Below, piece after piece: positions 1 to 10,817 of a stretch of 64,000 nt of DNA (positions are counted from its first letter, which is position 1; every line of letters begins with the position of its first letter). The translations under genes and the position numbers were made by a program. The DNA comes from Ideonella paludis (GTDB taxonomy: Bacteria; Pseudomonadota; Gammaproteobacteria; Burkholderiales; Burkholderiaceae_C): NCBI RefSeq assembly GCF_018069865.1, contig NZ_JAGQDG010000006.1, positions 341,448-405,447 of the forward strand. The letters are read 5' to 3'. Under the pieces are notes generated by a model. The model ran no database searches and was not told where the DNA came from. It was given only the letters and a program-made list of their open reading frames with translations.

Positions 1-462
1 CGGCGGGTAGCCTTTGGGGTCACCATAGCCGCCCAGGTCGGCGTCGTCAGCCGCCAAAGCACGCAGAGCGCGGCGCACGCCGTCTTCAAACAGCCAGTCG
101 CTGGGCAGCCAGCCGCAGCCGGCCTTCACGCTCAGGTGGCGGTGCTCAAAAATCTTGCGCAAGTACCACATGGCATCAAAGCCCTGGCCCACGGCGGGCA
201 GGGCTTGCGGGGCCGCGTTGGCCACCACTCGCTTGCGCACAAAAAAGCCGGAATGCGGACGCGAGACCAAAAAGCCCTGGGCCACCAGCCGGTCGTAGGC
301 CTCGACCACGGTGAACACGCTGACCTGGTGCGCGTGGGCAAACTGCCGGATGGACGGCAGCTTGGTGCCCGAGCGCAGCGCGCCGCTGGCGATCTGGCTG
401 GCCAAGCCGTCCACGATCTGGGCCACCAGCGGGGTGGCGGATTGGGGCTGGAGTTGGAGCAT
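1..462 (-). CDS. MocR/GabR-type transcriptional regulator, N-terminal part (runs off the window)
   Basis: Reading the minus strand from an ATG at 462 to the window edge gives 154 codons without a stop. The first ~70 residues are a GntR-type winged helix (LPSIRQFAHAHQVSVFTVVE, then a YDRLVAQGFL wing). A linker follows, and then what looks like the start of a fold-type I aminotransferase domain (WLPSDW..DLGGYGDPKGYPP). This is the MocR architecture, a DNA-binding head fused to a PLP-binding aminotransferase-like body. The gene is divergent from gabT, 132 bp apart, which matches the GabR arrangement known from Bacillus, where GabR activates gabTD in response to GABA and PLP. The C-terminal effector domain lies outside the window, so GabR identity is an inference from context. 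An ATG at 473 hits a stop after three codons, so 462 is the start. Confidence 0.85.
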   Translation of the reverse strand, partial: MLQLQPQSATPLVAQIVDGLASQIASGALRSGTKLPSIRQFAHAHQVSVFTVVEAYDRLVAQGFLVSRPHSGFFVRKRVVANAAPQALPAVGQGFDAMWYLRKIFEHRHLSVKAGCGWLPSDWLFEDGVRRALRALAADDADLGGYGDPKGYPP

Positions 463-594
463 CACGCCAGCATCTTAGGGCAAGGCTGTACAGGGTCTCG
501 GGCCTGTACAGTCTTTGCGCTGTTGGGCTGGGCTGTACATGGCTGCGGGGCTGCGCTGGCCGTACAGTCGAGCGAACCCATCCTGGAGATTGAC
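463..594. promoter_or_regulatory. Divergent regulator/gabT control region with four CTGTACAG-like boxes
   Basis: Between the two start codons there are four copies of a short palindrome-like word: CTGTACAG at 486-493 and 504-511, CTGTACAT at 533-540 and CCGTACAG at 560-567. The first two are 18 bp apart. MocR-family regulators usually bind paired direct repeats in such divergent regions, so these are the likely operator. A Shine-Dalgarno-like GGAG lies at 584-587 before gabT. No clear -35/-10 pair was identified. Confidence 0.5.
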
Positions 595-1899
595 ATGCCG
601 CTTGACCCCAAGACCCCTGCTCAGACCAACGCCGCCCTGATGGCCCGCCGCAAGGCCGCCCTGCCCTCGGGCCTGGGCCAGACCTATGAGGTGTTTGCCG
701 CCCGTGCCGAAGGCGCTGAGATTTGGGACGTGGAAGGCAAGCGCTACATCGACTTTGCCGGGGGCATTGCGGTGCTGAACACCGGCCACCGCCACCCCAA
801 GATTGTGGAAGCGGTGAAGCAGCAGCTCGACCAGTATCACCACACCTGCTTCCAGGTGCTGGCCTATGAGCCCTACGTAGAGTTGGCTGAGCGGCTGATT
901 GCCAAGACCCCAGGCAATTTCGCCAAGAAGGCCTTTTTCCTCTCGAGTGGCGCCGAAGCCGTGGAGAACGCCATCAAGATCGCCCGCGCCGCCACCAAGC
1001 GCCAGGGCGTGATCGCCTTTGGCGGTGGCTTCCATGGCCGCACGCTGATGGGCATGGCGCTGACCGGCAAGGTCGCGCCCTACAAGGCCGGCTTCGGCCC
1101 CTTCCCGGCCGAGATCTACCACGCCGAGTTCCCCAATGCGCTGCATGGCGTGAGCGTGGCCGACGCGCTGAAGTCGCTGGAGCATTTGTTCAAGTACGAC
1201 ATCGAGCCCGAGCGCGTCGCGGCCATCATCTTGGAGCCAGTACAGGGCGAAGGCGGCTTTTATGTGGCGCCGCCTGAGTTTGCCCAGGCGCTGCGCGCCT
1301 TGTGCGACAAGCACGGCATCGTGCTGATCGCCGACGAGGTGCAAACCGGCGCCGGCCGCACCGGCACCTGGCTGGCCTGCGAGCAATGGGACGTGGCGCC
1401 GGACCTCATCACCATGGCCAAGTCCATGGCCGGTGGCTTCCCCCTCTCGGCCGTGATTGGCAAAGCCGAGATCATGGACAAACCCGGCCCCGGCGGCCTG
1501 GGGGGCACTTATGCCGGCAACCCGCTGGCCTGCGCTGCGGCGCTGGCGGTGCTGGACGTGTTTGAGGAAGAAAAGCTGCTCGACCGCTCCAAGGCCGTGG
1601 GCGAGCGCCTTCGCAAGGGCCTGACCGCCCTGGCCAGCCAGCACAAGAGCATTCTGGATGTGCGCGGCCTGGGCGCGATGATCGCCATCGAGCTGTTCAA
1701 GGGCGGCGACATCACCCAGCCCGATGCTGACCTGACCAAGCGCGTCTGCGCCGAGGCGATCCAACGCGGATTGGTGCTGTTGTCATGTGGCGTCTATGCC
1801 AACGTCATCCGGGTGCTGGTGCCGCTGACGGCGTCAGATGCCATTTTGGATGAAGGTTTGGCGGTGCTTGGGGAATCCCTCAAGGCGGCGGGCGCCTGA
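595..1899 (+). CDS. gabT: 4-aminobutyrate--2-oxoglutarate transaminase
   Basis: A 434-residue class III aminotransferase that moves the amino group of GABA to 2-oxoglutarate, giving succinate semialdehyde; it is cytosolic and PLP-dependent. Visible motifs are SSGAEAVENAIKIAR (phosphate-binding region, about residue 120), GGFHGRT, the LIADEVQTGAGRTG cofactor Asp at D247 and the Schiff-base lysine K276 in TMAKSMAGGFPLSAV. Length and motifs match GabT rather than ornithine or acetylornithine transaminases, although 5-aminovalerate is a plausible second substrate. The open frame continues upstream to 136, but that part overlaps the divergent regulator; the ATG at 595 has a GGAG 8 bp upstream and begins where homologous proteins begin. 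gabD follows after 20 bp, so the two form an operon. Confidence 0.93.
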   Translation: MPLDPKTPAQTNAALMARRKAALPSGLGQTYEVFAARAEGAEIWDVEGKRYIDFAGGIAVLNTGHRHPKIVEAVKQQLDQYHHTCFQVLAYEPYVELAERLIAKTPGNFAKKAFFLSSGAEAVENAIKIARAATKRQGVIAFGGGFHGRTLMGMALTGKVAPYKAGFGPFPAEIYHAEFPNALHGVSVADALKSLEHLFKYDIEPERVAAIILEPVQGEGGFYVAPPEFAQALRALCDKHGIVLIADEVQTGAGRTGTWLACEQWDVAPDLITMAKSMAGGFPLSAVIGKAEIMDKPGPGGLGGTYAGNPLACAAALAVLDVFEEEKLLDRSKAVGERLRKGLTALASQHKSILDVRGLGAMIAIELFKGGDITQPDADLTKRVCAEAIQRGLVLLSCGVYANVIRVLVPLTASDAILDEGLAVLGESLKAAGA

Positions 1900-1919
1900 A
1901 GCCACGGTAGAGTGCAGCC

Positions 1920-3398
1920 ATGACCACCTCTTCCTCACCACTCTCCCAGCTCAACGACCCCAGCTTGCTCAAGACCGACGCCCTGATCGGCGGCGAGTGG
2001 GTGGCGTCTTCCAACCGCTTTGCCGTGACGGACCCAGCCACCGGCGAGCACCTGGCCGATGTGGCCAACCTGGGGGCCACCGACGCACACAACGCCATCG
2101 TCGCGGCCAACAAGGCTTGGCCTGCTTGGCGCGCCAAGCCCGCCAAGGAGCGCGCCGCTATCTTGATGCGCTGGTTTGCCCTGCTGCACGCCAACGCCGA
2201 CGACCTGGCCCGCCTGATGACGGCCGAGCAAGGCAAGCCCCTGGCGGAAGCGCGCGGTGAGGTCACCTATGGCGCGAGCTTTGTCGAGTGGTTTGCCGAA
2301 GAGGCCAAGCGCGTCTATGGCGAGACTATTCCCACCACCGACAACAACAAGCGTTATCTTGTCGTCAAGCAGCCCATCGGCGTGTGCGCGGCCATCACGC
2401 CTTGGAACTTCCCCATCGCCATGATCACCCGCAAAGTGGCCCCAGCCCTGGCTGCCGGCTGCCCAGTGGTGATCAAGCCCGCCGAGCAAACGCCGCTCTC
2501 CGCCCTGGCCGTGGCCGAGCTGGCCCAGCGGGCCGGCATGCCTGCGGGCGTGCTGAACATCTTGACGGCCGATGGCGACAACTCGATTGAGATTGGCAAA
2601 GTGCTGTGCAGCTCCGACGTGGTGCGGCACTTGTCCTTCACCGGCTCCACCGAAGTCGGCCGCATCTTGGCCGCGCAATGCGCGCCCACCATCAAGAAGA
2701 TCTCGCTAGAGTTGGGCGGCAATGCACCCTTCATCGTGTTTGACGACGCAGACCTGGACTCTGCCGTCGAAGGCGCCATGGTCAGCAAATACCGCAATGC
2801 CGGACAAACCTGCGTGTGCGCCAACCGCTTTTACGTGCAGAGCAGCGTGTACGACGCCTTTGTGGCCAAGCTGGCCGAGAAGGCGGCCGCCATCAAGGTG
2901 GGCAATGGCTTTGAGCCCGGCATCAACCAAGGCCCGCAGATCGACGAGCCGTCGATGCAGAAGATCGAAACCCTGGTGGCCGACGCGCTGGACAAGGGCG
3001 CCAAAGTGGTGGTGGGCGGCGAGCGCATTGGGGAGCGTTTCTACACACCCACGGTGCTCTCAGGCGTGACGCCCGAGATGCGCGTGGCCCGCGAAGAAAT
3101 CTTTGGCCCAGTCGCACCGATCTTCCGCTTCGACACAGAAGCCGAAGCCATCGAGTTGGCCAATGCCACCGAGTTCGGCCTGGCCAGTTATTTCTATAGC
3201 CGCGACATCGGCCGCATCTTCCGCGTGGGCGAAGGCCTGGAGTACGGCATGGTGGGCGTGAACACCGGTCTGATCTCCACCGCCGAAGTGCCCTTCGGCG
3301 GCGTCAAGCAATCCGGCCTGGGCCGCGAAGGTGCACGCCAGGGCATGGATGACTATGTAGAGGTCAAGTACCTCTGCTTGGGTGATATTCAGAAGTAA
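1920..3398 (+). CDS. gabD: Succinate-semialdehyde dehydrogenase (NAD(P)+)
   Basis: A 492-residue aldehyde dehydrogenase that oxidises succinate semialdehyde to succinate, completing the GABA shunt begun by gabT. Catalytic residues are E264 in LELGGNAPF and C298 in GQTCVCANR; the NAD-binding TPWNFPIAMITRKVAPALAAG stretch and the FTGSTEVGR motif are in the expected places. GQTCVCANR with its second Cys is typical of the GabD branch. Glutarate-semialdehyde could be an additional substrate, which would link it to the gcdH module at 32-35 kb, but nothing in the sequence decides this. It starts 20 bp after gabT and is probably co-transcribed. Repeat element A1 begins 38 bp after its stop. Confidence 0.93.
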   Translation: MTTSSSPLSQLNDPSLLKTDALIGGEWVASSNRFAVTDPATGEHLADVANLGATDAHNAIVAANKAWPAWRAKPAKERAAILMRWFALLHANADDLARLMTAEQGKPLAEARGEVTYGASFVEWFAEEAKRVYGETIPTTDNNKRYLVVKQPIGVCAAITPWNFPIAMITRKVAPALAAGCPVVIKPAEQTPLSALAVAELAQRAGMPAGVLNILTADGDNSIEIGKVLCSSDVVRHLSFTGSTEVGRILAAQCAPTIKKISLELGGNAPFIVFDDADLDSAVEGAMVSKYRNAGQTCVCANRFYVQSSVYDAFVAKLAEKAAAIKVGNGFEPGINQGPQIDEPSMQKIETLVADALDKGAKVVVGGERIGERFYTPTVLSGVTPEMRVAREEIFGPVAPIFRFDTEAEAIELANATEFGLASYFYSRDIGRIFRVGEGLEYGMVGVNTGLISTAEVPFGGVKQSGLGREGARQGMDDYVEVKYLCLGDIQK

Positions 3399-4066
3399 AT
3401 CAGCGGCTTGGCAGTAACGCGCGGCGGTTTGAGCGTGCGCTGCCACAAGCCATGGCCCGGGGCTCATGCATCGGCGGTCGGCTGAAGCCGACTCCCTTCG
3501 GTGCTCGGTCAAGGGCGTGCGCCGTCAAACTCCCTCCGCTCGCCTTCGGCTCGCTATGGTCAAACAGTGACGGCGAGTATGTTCTTGAAGCGCGCGAATA
3601 CGCGCGCCACGCCCTTGCCCTGCGCGCCTCAGCGCCGAAGAAATCGCCCCGGGCCATGGCCTGCGGCAGCGCGGTGAGGGCGGGGGTGGCTTGCGGACGG
3701 GACACGATGTGTCGATGCCGTCCGTCTTAGTGGTTCGCCGAGCCAGTAGTGCCGTGTTCTCTGCAGTGCTGGGCTGATCTCTCGGGAAAGCGTCATCAGT
3801 AGCAAACTCATGAGGACGTTTATGTAGGTGCCCGCTTGAGTAGATCTTTGACACCCTTCCCCCTGCCGAATTCGCCCAAACGGTCTAACCGACTAATGAC
3901 GCCAAAGGACATGGGGAAGAAGACTGACGGGATCGCTATGGGCTAGGCTAAAGAGAGCTAGATTTGAGACACAGCCCTGATTTCCAAAACATCAAGTCTC
4001 ATGCAGCAATGTGGACAAGGCCTAAAACCTTGCTACTGAGTTCGGCGCGAAAATGGGAGGTCTTCG
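3399..4066. other. Gene-free stretch: repeat A1 plus AT-richer DNA
   Basis: No credible gene. The first half is repeat element A1 (listed separately). From about 3700 the base composition becomes visibly more AT-rich than the surrounding genes and stays so to the end of the next small gene. A GGGAGG ribosome-binding site at 4055-4060 precedes the GTG start at 4067. No clear promoter seen. Confidence 0.6.
3437..3672 (-). repeat. Hairpin repeat element, family A, copy 1
   Basis: A 182-bp core (3464-3645) is bounded by a 27-bp inverted repeat: left arm 3437-3463 and right arm 3646-3672 pair at 25 of 27 positions. The core is over 90% identical by eye to the inverted core at 5148-5331, with shared words such as GTCGGCTGAAGCCGAC, GCTCGCCTTCGGCTCGCTAT and AACATACTCGCCGTC (on the opposite strand). 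The arms of the two copies share no sequence. The core contains several smaller hairpins. No transposase or tandem target duplication is apparent. Confidence 0.85.
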
Positions 4067-4549
4067 GTGACAGCTTGGGCTCGCCTCAGTGATGTCGGTT
4101 TTCTCGGCGTCGATTTTGAATTCGAAAGCTCGGTTCCGGCCCTGGCCGCAACCCGATTCGTATACGAGCAGCATCGCCTCTCAGCCTCGCTCAACGGTCA
4201 ACTTCTAGCCGTTAGCGATGGTGCAAGGCGGCTTCAATTGGGATCAGAAATTTACAAGCCAGTGCGAAAGTGGTTTCGCGTCGTTGCATGGACTGGCTCG
4301 GACGGAAGGACTCTGGATCTAGCGTGGAGGCGCGACCAGCTCTTGGGGCCAGAACTGCTCTTGCTCATCGAGCCTGGGTCCCGCCGCTACTCGATCGGCA
4401 GCGATCAATTGCAGAGATTTAGGATCGGAACGTCTGTGAGTATCGTGAGCTCCGATCCACATGCAACCGATCATTTCGGGGCTGAGATGATTGGTTTGCT
4501 GACCTATGCGTGGGCCATGTTCGAACGGGACCGGCGCGCGACAGCATGA
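4067..4549 (+). CDS. Hypothetical protein, orphan (160 aa)
   Basis: An open frame of 160 residues with a GTG start and a strong ribosome-binding site (GGGAGG, 6 bp upstream). I do not recognise a family. The protein is soluble, with no signal peptide or membrane segment, and mixes beta-strand-like stretches (WFRVVAWTGSDGRTLDL, ELLLLIEPGSRRYSI) with a C-terminal helix (GLLTYAWAMFERDRR). Codon use is less GC-extreme than in flanking housekeeping genes. It sits with the next gene inside a 1.9-kb segment bracketed by inverted family A repeats, which suggests acquired DNA. It could be a small immunity-type or regulatory protein, but nothing visible supports a specific role. Confidence 0.6.
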   Translation: MTAWARLSDVGFLGVDFEFESSVPALAATRFVYEQHRLSASLNGQLLAVSDGARRLQLGSEIYKPVRKWFRVVAWTGSDGRTLDLAWRRDQLLGPELLLLIEPGSRRYSIGSDQLQRFRIGTSVSIVSSDPHATDHFGAEMIGLLTYAWAMFERDRRATA

Positions 4550-4652
4550 ATGTGGGTACTAGGACTTCACCGCATTGACTGGCAGAGGACCTGAAGCCGT
4601 CTCGCGACGGCTAGCCTCGAAACCCCACGCCTCGTCAACTCAGCACGCCGCC

Positions 4653-5093
4653 ATGCCCACGACATCCAAGAAACTCACCCTCCGCCTCGTTTGCCAGTCG
4701 ATGCCCGAAACACCGTCTGAAGAAGGCCCACTGGACGTCGGCATTCAAGACAAAAAGCAGGCTGTGCACGCCGGGCGAAAGGGCCAAGACGGTGAGATGT
4801 GCTTTGAGTGCTCAGCCGAGGCACGCATCGATGCCTTGAGCGGGGACATCGATTTTCGGGGTCCGTTTGTCCACGGTACGCCCCAAGCTCGCTTCCTGTA
4901 CCTGAGCTGGAAGCGCACAGGTGCCAGCGCCACGCCTTGGTACTGGCGGCTGAAGATTCCGCTCGCCGGCATCGGTGCTCAAAACATTGCCACGCTGCGG
5001 GGTGGCGAGTGGCTTGTCGCAGACATCACGGGTCGGCGCCCACATGCGTCCGAGCCGATTATTTGGAAGCGCGTCGCTGACGAGAAAGCGTGA
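4653..5093 (+). CDS. DUF5990 family protein
   Basis: A 146-residue protein resembling the DUF5990 family, a group of small cytosolic proteins of unknown function. The pattern LTLRLVCQSMP, then GIQDKKQAVHAGRKGQDGEM, CFECSAEAR, DFRGPFVHGTPQARFLYLSW and WYWRLKIPLAGI is what I recall of that family; this is recognition by eye, not a search. The frame could extend to a TTG at 4575, but ATG 4653 starts directly before the conserved LTLRL strand and is preferred. It lies 103 bp after the orphan gene at 4067 on the same strand. It is followed after 27 bp by repeat A2. Confidence 0.75.
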   Translation: MPTTSKKLTLRLVCQSMPETPSEEGPLDVGIQDKKQAVHAGRKGQDGEMCFECSAEARIDALSGDIDFRGPFVHGTPQARFLYLSWKRTGASATPWYWRLKIPLAGIGAQNIATLRGGEWLVADITGRRPHASEPIIWKRVADEKA

Positions 5094-5120
5094 AGCGCTC
5101 GCTCGCGCCACCACGCCAAC

Positions 5121-5358
5121 CGCCCTGGCGCGGGGTAGGCCCCAGGGCGATTTGAGAGGCGCTGAGGCGCGCAGGGCAAGGGCGTGGCGAGCGTAATCGC
5201 GCGCTTCAAGAACATACTCGCCGTCATTGTTTGACCATAGCGAGCCGAAGGCGAGCGGAGGGAGTTTGACGGCGCACGGCCTTGCCCGAGCACCGAAGGG
5301 AGTCGGCTTTAGCCGACCGTCTCTCGCATGAGCCCTGGGGCCTACCCCGCGCCTGGGC
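5121..5358 (+). repeat. Hairpin repeat element, family A, copy 2
   Basis: The core (5148-5331, 184 bp) is the inverted partner of A1. It is closed by a 27-bp inverted repeat, 5121-5147 against 5332-5358, pairing at 26 of 27 positions. The arm begins GCCCTGGCGCGGGGTAGGCC, unlike the A1 arm, which begins GCGCTGCCACAAGCCATGGC. Both cores end in the word CATGA just before the right arm. The element begins 27 bp after a stop codon. Confidence 0.85.
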
Positions 5359-5401
5359 TAGCAGGCCACCACCTGAAAGCGGCATCGAACTGGCAGAGCG
5401 G

Positions 5402-5427
5402 CCCTTCGACAGGCTCAGGGCGAACGG
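5402..5427. repeat. REP-like short repeat
   Basis: The sequence CCTTCGACAGGCTCAGGGCG, continuing with AACGG, is a short intergenic repeat that I recognise from many proteobacterial genomes, often in imperfect inverted pairs. Here only one copy is seen, immediately behind family A copy 2, in a gene-poor gap of about 420 bp (5094-5513) that holds nothing else recognisable. Confidence 0.45.
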
Positions 5428-5513
5428 TGGGGAAGCTTGGCTCCACACATGCCGCTATGAACGCTCAGGCAGGCCGAGTGCGAACAATTCAAAACCGTGG
5501 CGTCAAGACCAGC

Positions 5514-6404
5514 TCAATCGTCATTCGCCGCCGCATCCGCCGCCAGCAAGCGGCCGAGCTGGCCGACTGAGGCTTGGGTGGCCGCATGGCGCAGCAGAGA
5601 TTGCGCGTCGCGGCCATGGGCGGGGTACTGGCCCACGCCGGCGCGGGCGGTGATGGGCACGGCTTGGCCGCCGACTTGGAAGGGCTGCATCACGGTTTGC
5701 ACCAGCTTTTGGGCCACGCGCTGGCCATCGTCTTCGGCGTCTATCCAGGCCAGGAGCACGGCAAACATGTCGCTGCCTAAGGACGCCACCACGTCGCTGG
5801 CGCGCAAAGAGGCGCGCAGGCGCACGGCGGCTTTGCGGCGCAGCACGTTGGCGGCTTCAACGCCGTAGGCCGACTCGACCGGACGGAAGCCGTCGAGCTG
5901 CAGCACGATCAAGGCCATGGAGGCGGGCTCGCGCTCGCGCAGGGCCAGCAGATGGGTCATGTGCTCCATCAACTGGCTGTGGTTGGGCAGGCCAGTCGCC
6001 AGGTCGCTGCTCAAGGCACGGCGGGCGATGTCGTCGGTGCGCTTGCGCTCAATGGCCAGGCGCAACACGCGGCCCAGCATCTCGGGGTTGACCTCGCGGG
6101 TGGAGATGATTTCGCGCACGCCTAACTGCACCAATCGCTGGCAGAGGGGCCAAGAGGGCTCCAGCGCCATCACCACCACCGTGGTGTCCAGCAGAGCACT
6201 GGGCAAGCCCGTCCAGCCGGCCAAGGTCTCAACGCCGCCGATCAGGTTGAGGTCAATCAGCAGAGCGTGATGGCTCTCCTGGTGCAAACGCGCTGAGGCC
6301 TCTTCCAGCGACGGGCAGGCCTGGGTCACAAACGGCCCAAAGGCCGAGGTGAACAAGTCGGGGGTCTTGGTGGAAAGGCAGAGAACCTGGAGCGGGCTGG
6401 ACAT
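5514..6404 (-). CDS. Response-regulator-like protein with a degenerate GGDEF domain
   Basis: A protein of about 296 residues. The N-terminal ~120 residues resemble a receiver fold (VLCLSTKTPDLF..HHALLIDLNLIGG..VVVMALEPSW..LGVREIISTREV). The C-terminal ~170 residues form a GGDEF domain (DLATGLPNHSQLMEHM, MALIVLQLDGFRPVESAYG). The signature loop reads GSDMF in place of GG(D/E)EF, so diguanylate cyclase activity is unlikely; it may bind GTP or act as a scaffold. A TTG start at 6431 would add nine residues, but ATG 6404 precedes the first conserved strand and is used here. It is a monocistronic unit on the minus strand, ending 86 bp after the REP-like repeat. Confidence 0.75.
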   Translation of the reverse strand: MSSPLQVLCLSTKTPDLFTSAFGPFVTQACPSLEEASARLHQESHHALLIDLNLIGGVETLAGWTGLPSALLDTTVVVMALEPSWPLCQRLVQLGVREIISTREVNPEMLGRVLRLAIERKRTDDIARRALSSDLATGLPNHSQLMEHMTHLLALREREPASMALIVLQLDGFRPVESAYGVEAANVLRRKAAVRLRASLRASDVVASLGSDMFAVLLAWIDAEDDGQRVAQKLVQTVMQPFQVGGQAVPITARAGVGQYPAHGRDAQSLLRHAATQASVGQLGRLLAADAAANDD

Positions 6405-6599
6405 GATGACAACGGCGGATTTTGTTTGCAACCATGATGCCTAAGCGTGCTGACGCGCACCAGCGCGAAAACACCCAGAGACACAGTGTCAAGCTGTCAG
6501 GACTGCGTCAGACATGACCATACGGTGGTGTATGCAGCAAGCTTCGTGCCCAGTGCTAACGGGCCGGCGCCTTTGCAGCACGGCCCAAGCAAGCCGTCT

Positions 6600-9392
<2,793 letters not shown>

Positions 9393-9444
9393 GCTGCCAT
9401 TGTGGCGCGGACTCGGGTTTGTCGCCCCGGGTACACTGCGCGAC

Positions 9445-9762
9445 ATGCTCAAAATCAGTCAGCCCTTCGCCCTTGCTTTGGCACTGTCCTGCGCCGCTGT
9501 GCTGCCTGTGCAGGCCGCCGAGCCCACCCCCGCCGAGTCTGGCGTGCGCGGCGGCGAGGCCGCGGTAGAGCGCAGCGTGATTGAAGACGATCAAAACCGC
9601 ATTGAGTCGCTCAAGGTGCGTGGCCAGACCGTGCGCATCACAGTGCAATCCAAGGTGCCTGGCGCCAAGGCCTACGACATCACCGTGCCGGACACCACCG
9701 GCCGGGCCGCGGAAGCCGACCCTAAGGCGGGCAAGCGGGTCTGGTGGGCCCTGAACTTTTAA
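9445..9762 (+). CDS. DUF2782 family exported protein
   Basis: A 105-residue protein with a clear signal peptide (MLKISQPFALALALSCAAV, cleavage after PVQAAEP) followed by a small periplasmic domain: VERSVIEDDQNRIESLKVRG, then VRITVQSKVPGAKAYDITVP. This matches DUF2782, which in Burkholderiales typically lies between polA and thrB, as here. Function unknown. Start: the ATG at 9445 is in frame with an earlier codon at 9367 that overlaps polA, and the signal peptide fixes the shorter start. A TACACT -10-like hexamer lies at 9431-9436. Confidence 0.85.
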   Translation: MLKISQPFALALALSCAAVLPVQAAEPTPAESGVRGGEAAVERSVIEDDQNRIESLKVRGQTVRITVQSKVPGAKAYDITVPDTTGRAAEADPKAGKRVWWALNF

Positions 9763-9808
9763 TTTTTGGTGGTCGCCGCTGGGCGGCTGCTCACACTGAT
9801 CTTTTGCC

Positions 9809-10780
9809 ATGGCCGTCTACACCGACGTTCAGCCCGAGGCTGCCCAGACATTGCTGGCGCAGCTGAGCCTAGGGCCACTGGAATCCTTGACACCCATCGG
9901 CGCCGGGATTGAAAACACCAATTACTTCGTCCGCACGCCTGAAGCCGTGTGGGTGCTGACGCTGTTCGAGCGTCTCTCTACCGCCGAGCTGCCGTTTTAT
10001 CTGCAGCTCATGCGGCACTTGGCCGACCGGGGCCTGCCGGTGCCCGCGCCCGTGGCGGGGCCTGAAGGCGGCTTGATCCACGAAGTCTGCGGCAAGCCTG
10101 CGGCCCTGGTGAATTGCCTGAGTGGCCGCGATGTGGTCGCCCCCTCCTTGGCGCAAATTCGCCAGGCTGGCGAGCTCTCAGCCCGCCTGCACGTGGCGGC
10201 GGCAGACGCCCCGCTGCGCCAACCCAATTTGCGCGGGCCGGCGTGGCGGGAGCAGGCCGCCCAGGTGGTTGCCCCGTATCTGCAAGGCACCCAAGCCGTG
10301 CTGCTGCAAGAAGAGTTGGCCCACCAGCACCTGAGCTTGGCCTCGGCAGATGCCCAACATGCGCCGCAAGGCCCGGTGCACGCGGATATGTTCCGCGACA
10401 ACGTGCTGTTTGACGGCGAGTCCCTCAGCGGCGTGATCGACTTCTACTTCGCAGGGGTCGACCATTGGGTGTTTGACTTAGCGGTCACCCTCAATGACTG
10501 GTGCGTGGACTTGAGCAGCGGCCACCTGGTGCCCGAGGCCGCACAAGCCTTGTGCGAAGGCTATGCCCAAGCCCGCACGCAAGCGGGGCAGCCGGTGACG
10601 GCGGCAGAATGGCGCTTGCTACCCGCCATGCGCCGTATGGCCGCCTTGCGGTTTTGGTTGTCGCGCTTGGCTGATTGGCACCTGCCTCGGGCCGCCTCGC
10701 TGCTGACCCCCAAAGACCCGGCGCATCTGGAGCGCGTGCTGCAGGACTGCCGCGCCCAGCCTTGGCGACCTGCTCTTTGA
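9809..10780 (+). CDS. thrB: Homoserine kinase, ThrB2/aminoglycoside-phosphotransferase fold
   Basis: A 323-residue kinase of the APH/choline-kinase fold, not the GHMP-fold ThrB of E. coli. It phosphorylates homoserine to O-phosphohomoserine for threonine synthesis. Motifs: IGAGIENTNYFVRTPEAVWVL (nucleotide-binding), VHADMFRDNVLF (catalytic HxDxxxxN loop) and GVIDFYFAG (metal-binding Asp). The size and the neighbourhood polA / DUF2782 / thrB / membrane protein are standard in this order. It starts 46 bp after the DUF2782 gene and may share its transcript. Confidence 0.93.
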   Translation: MAVYTDVQPEAAQTLLAQLSLGPLESLTPIGAGIENTNYFVRTPEAVWVLTLFERLSTAELPFYLQLMRHLADRGLPVPAPVAGPEGGLIHEVCGKPAALVNCLSGRDVVAPSLAQIRQAGELSARLHVAAADAPLRQPNLRGPAWREQAAQVVAPYLQGTQAVLLQEELAHQHLSLASADAQHAPQGPVHADMFRDNVLFDGESLSGVIDFYFAGVDHWVFDLAVTLNDWCVDLSSGHLVPEAAQALCEGYAQARTQAGQPVTAAEWRLLPAMRRMAALRFWLSRLADWHLPRAASLLTPKDPAHLERVLQDCRAQPWRPAL

Positions 10781-10817
10781 CATGCCCTTACCCTGACCGT
10801 ACAGCACACACACCACC

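Noticed and set aside
136..594. N-terminal extension of gabT by 153 codons
   Set aside because: It lies on top of the divergent regulator and adds no family-like sequence; ATG 595 has a ribosome-binding site.
475..1764. A 429-codon frame opposite gabT, and similar long frames opposite gabD, uvrD, valS, the GGDEF genes, gcdG-like gene and imuB
   Set aside because: All are antisense shadows of well-supported genes with low-complexity composition and no ribosome-binding site.
3399..5358. Insertion sequence or composite transposon made of family A repeats
   Set aside because: There is no transposase, no shared terminal repeat and no direct target duplication, so it is listed as a repeat pair only.
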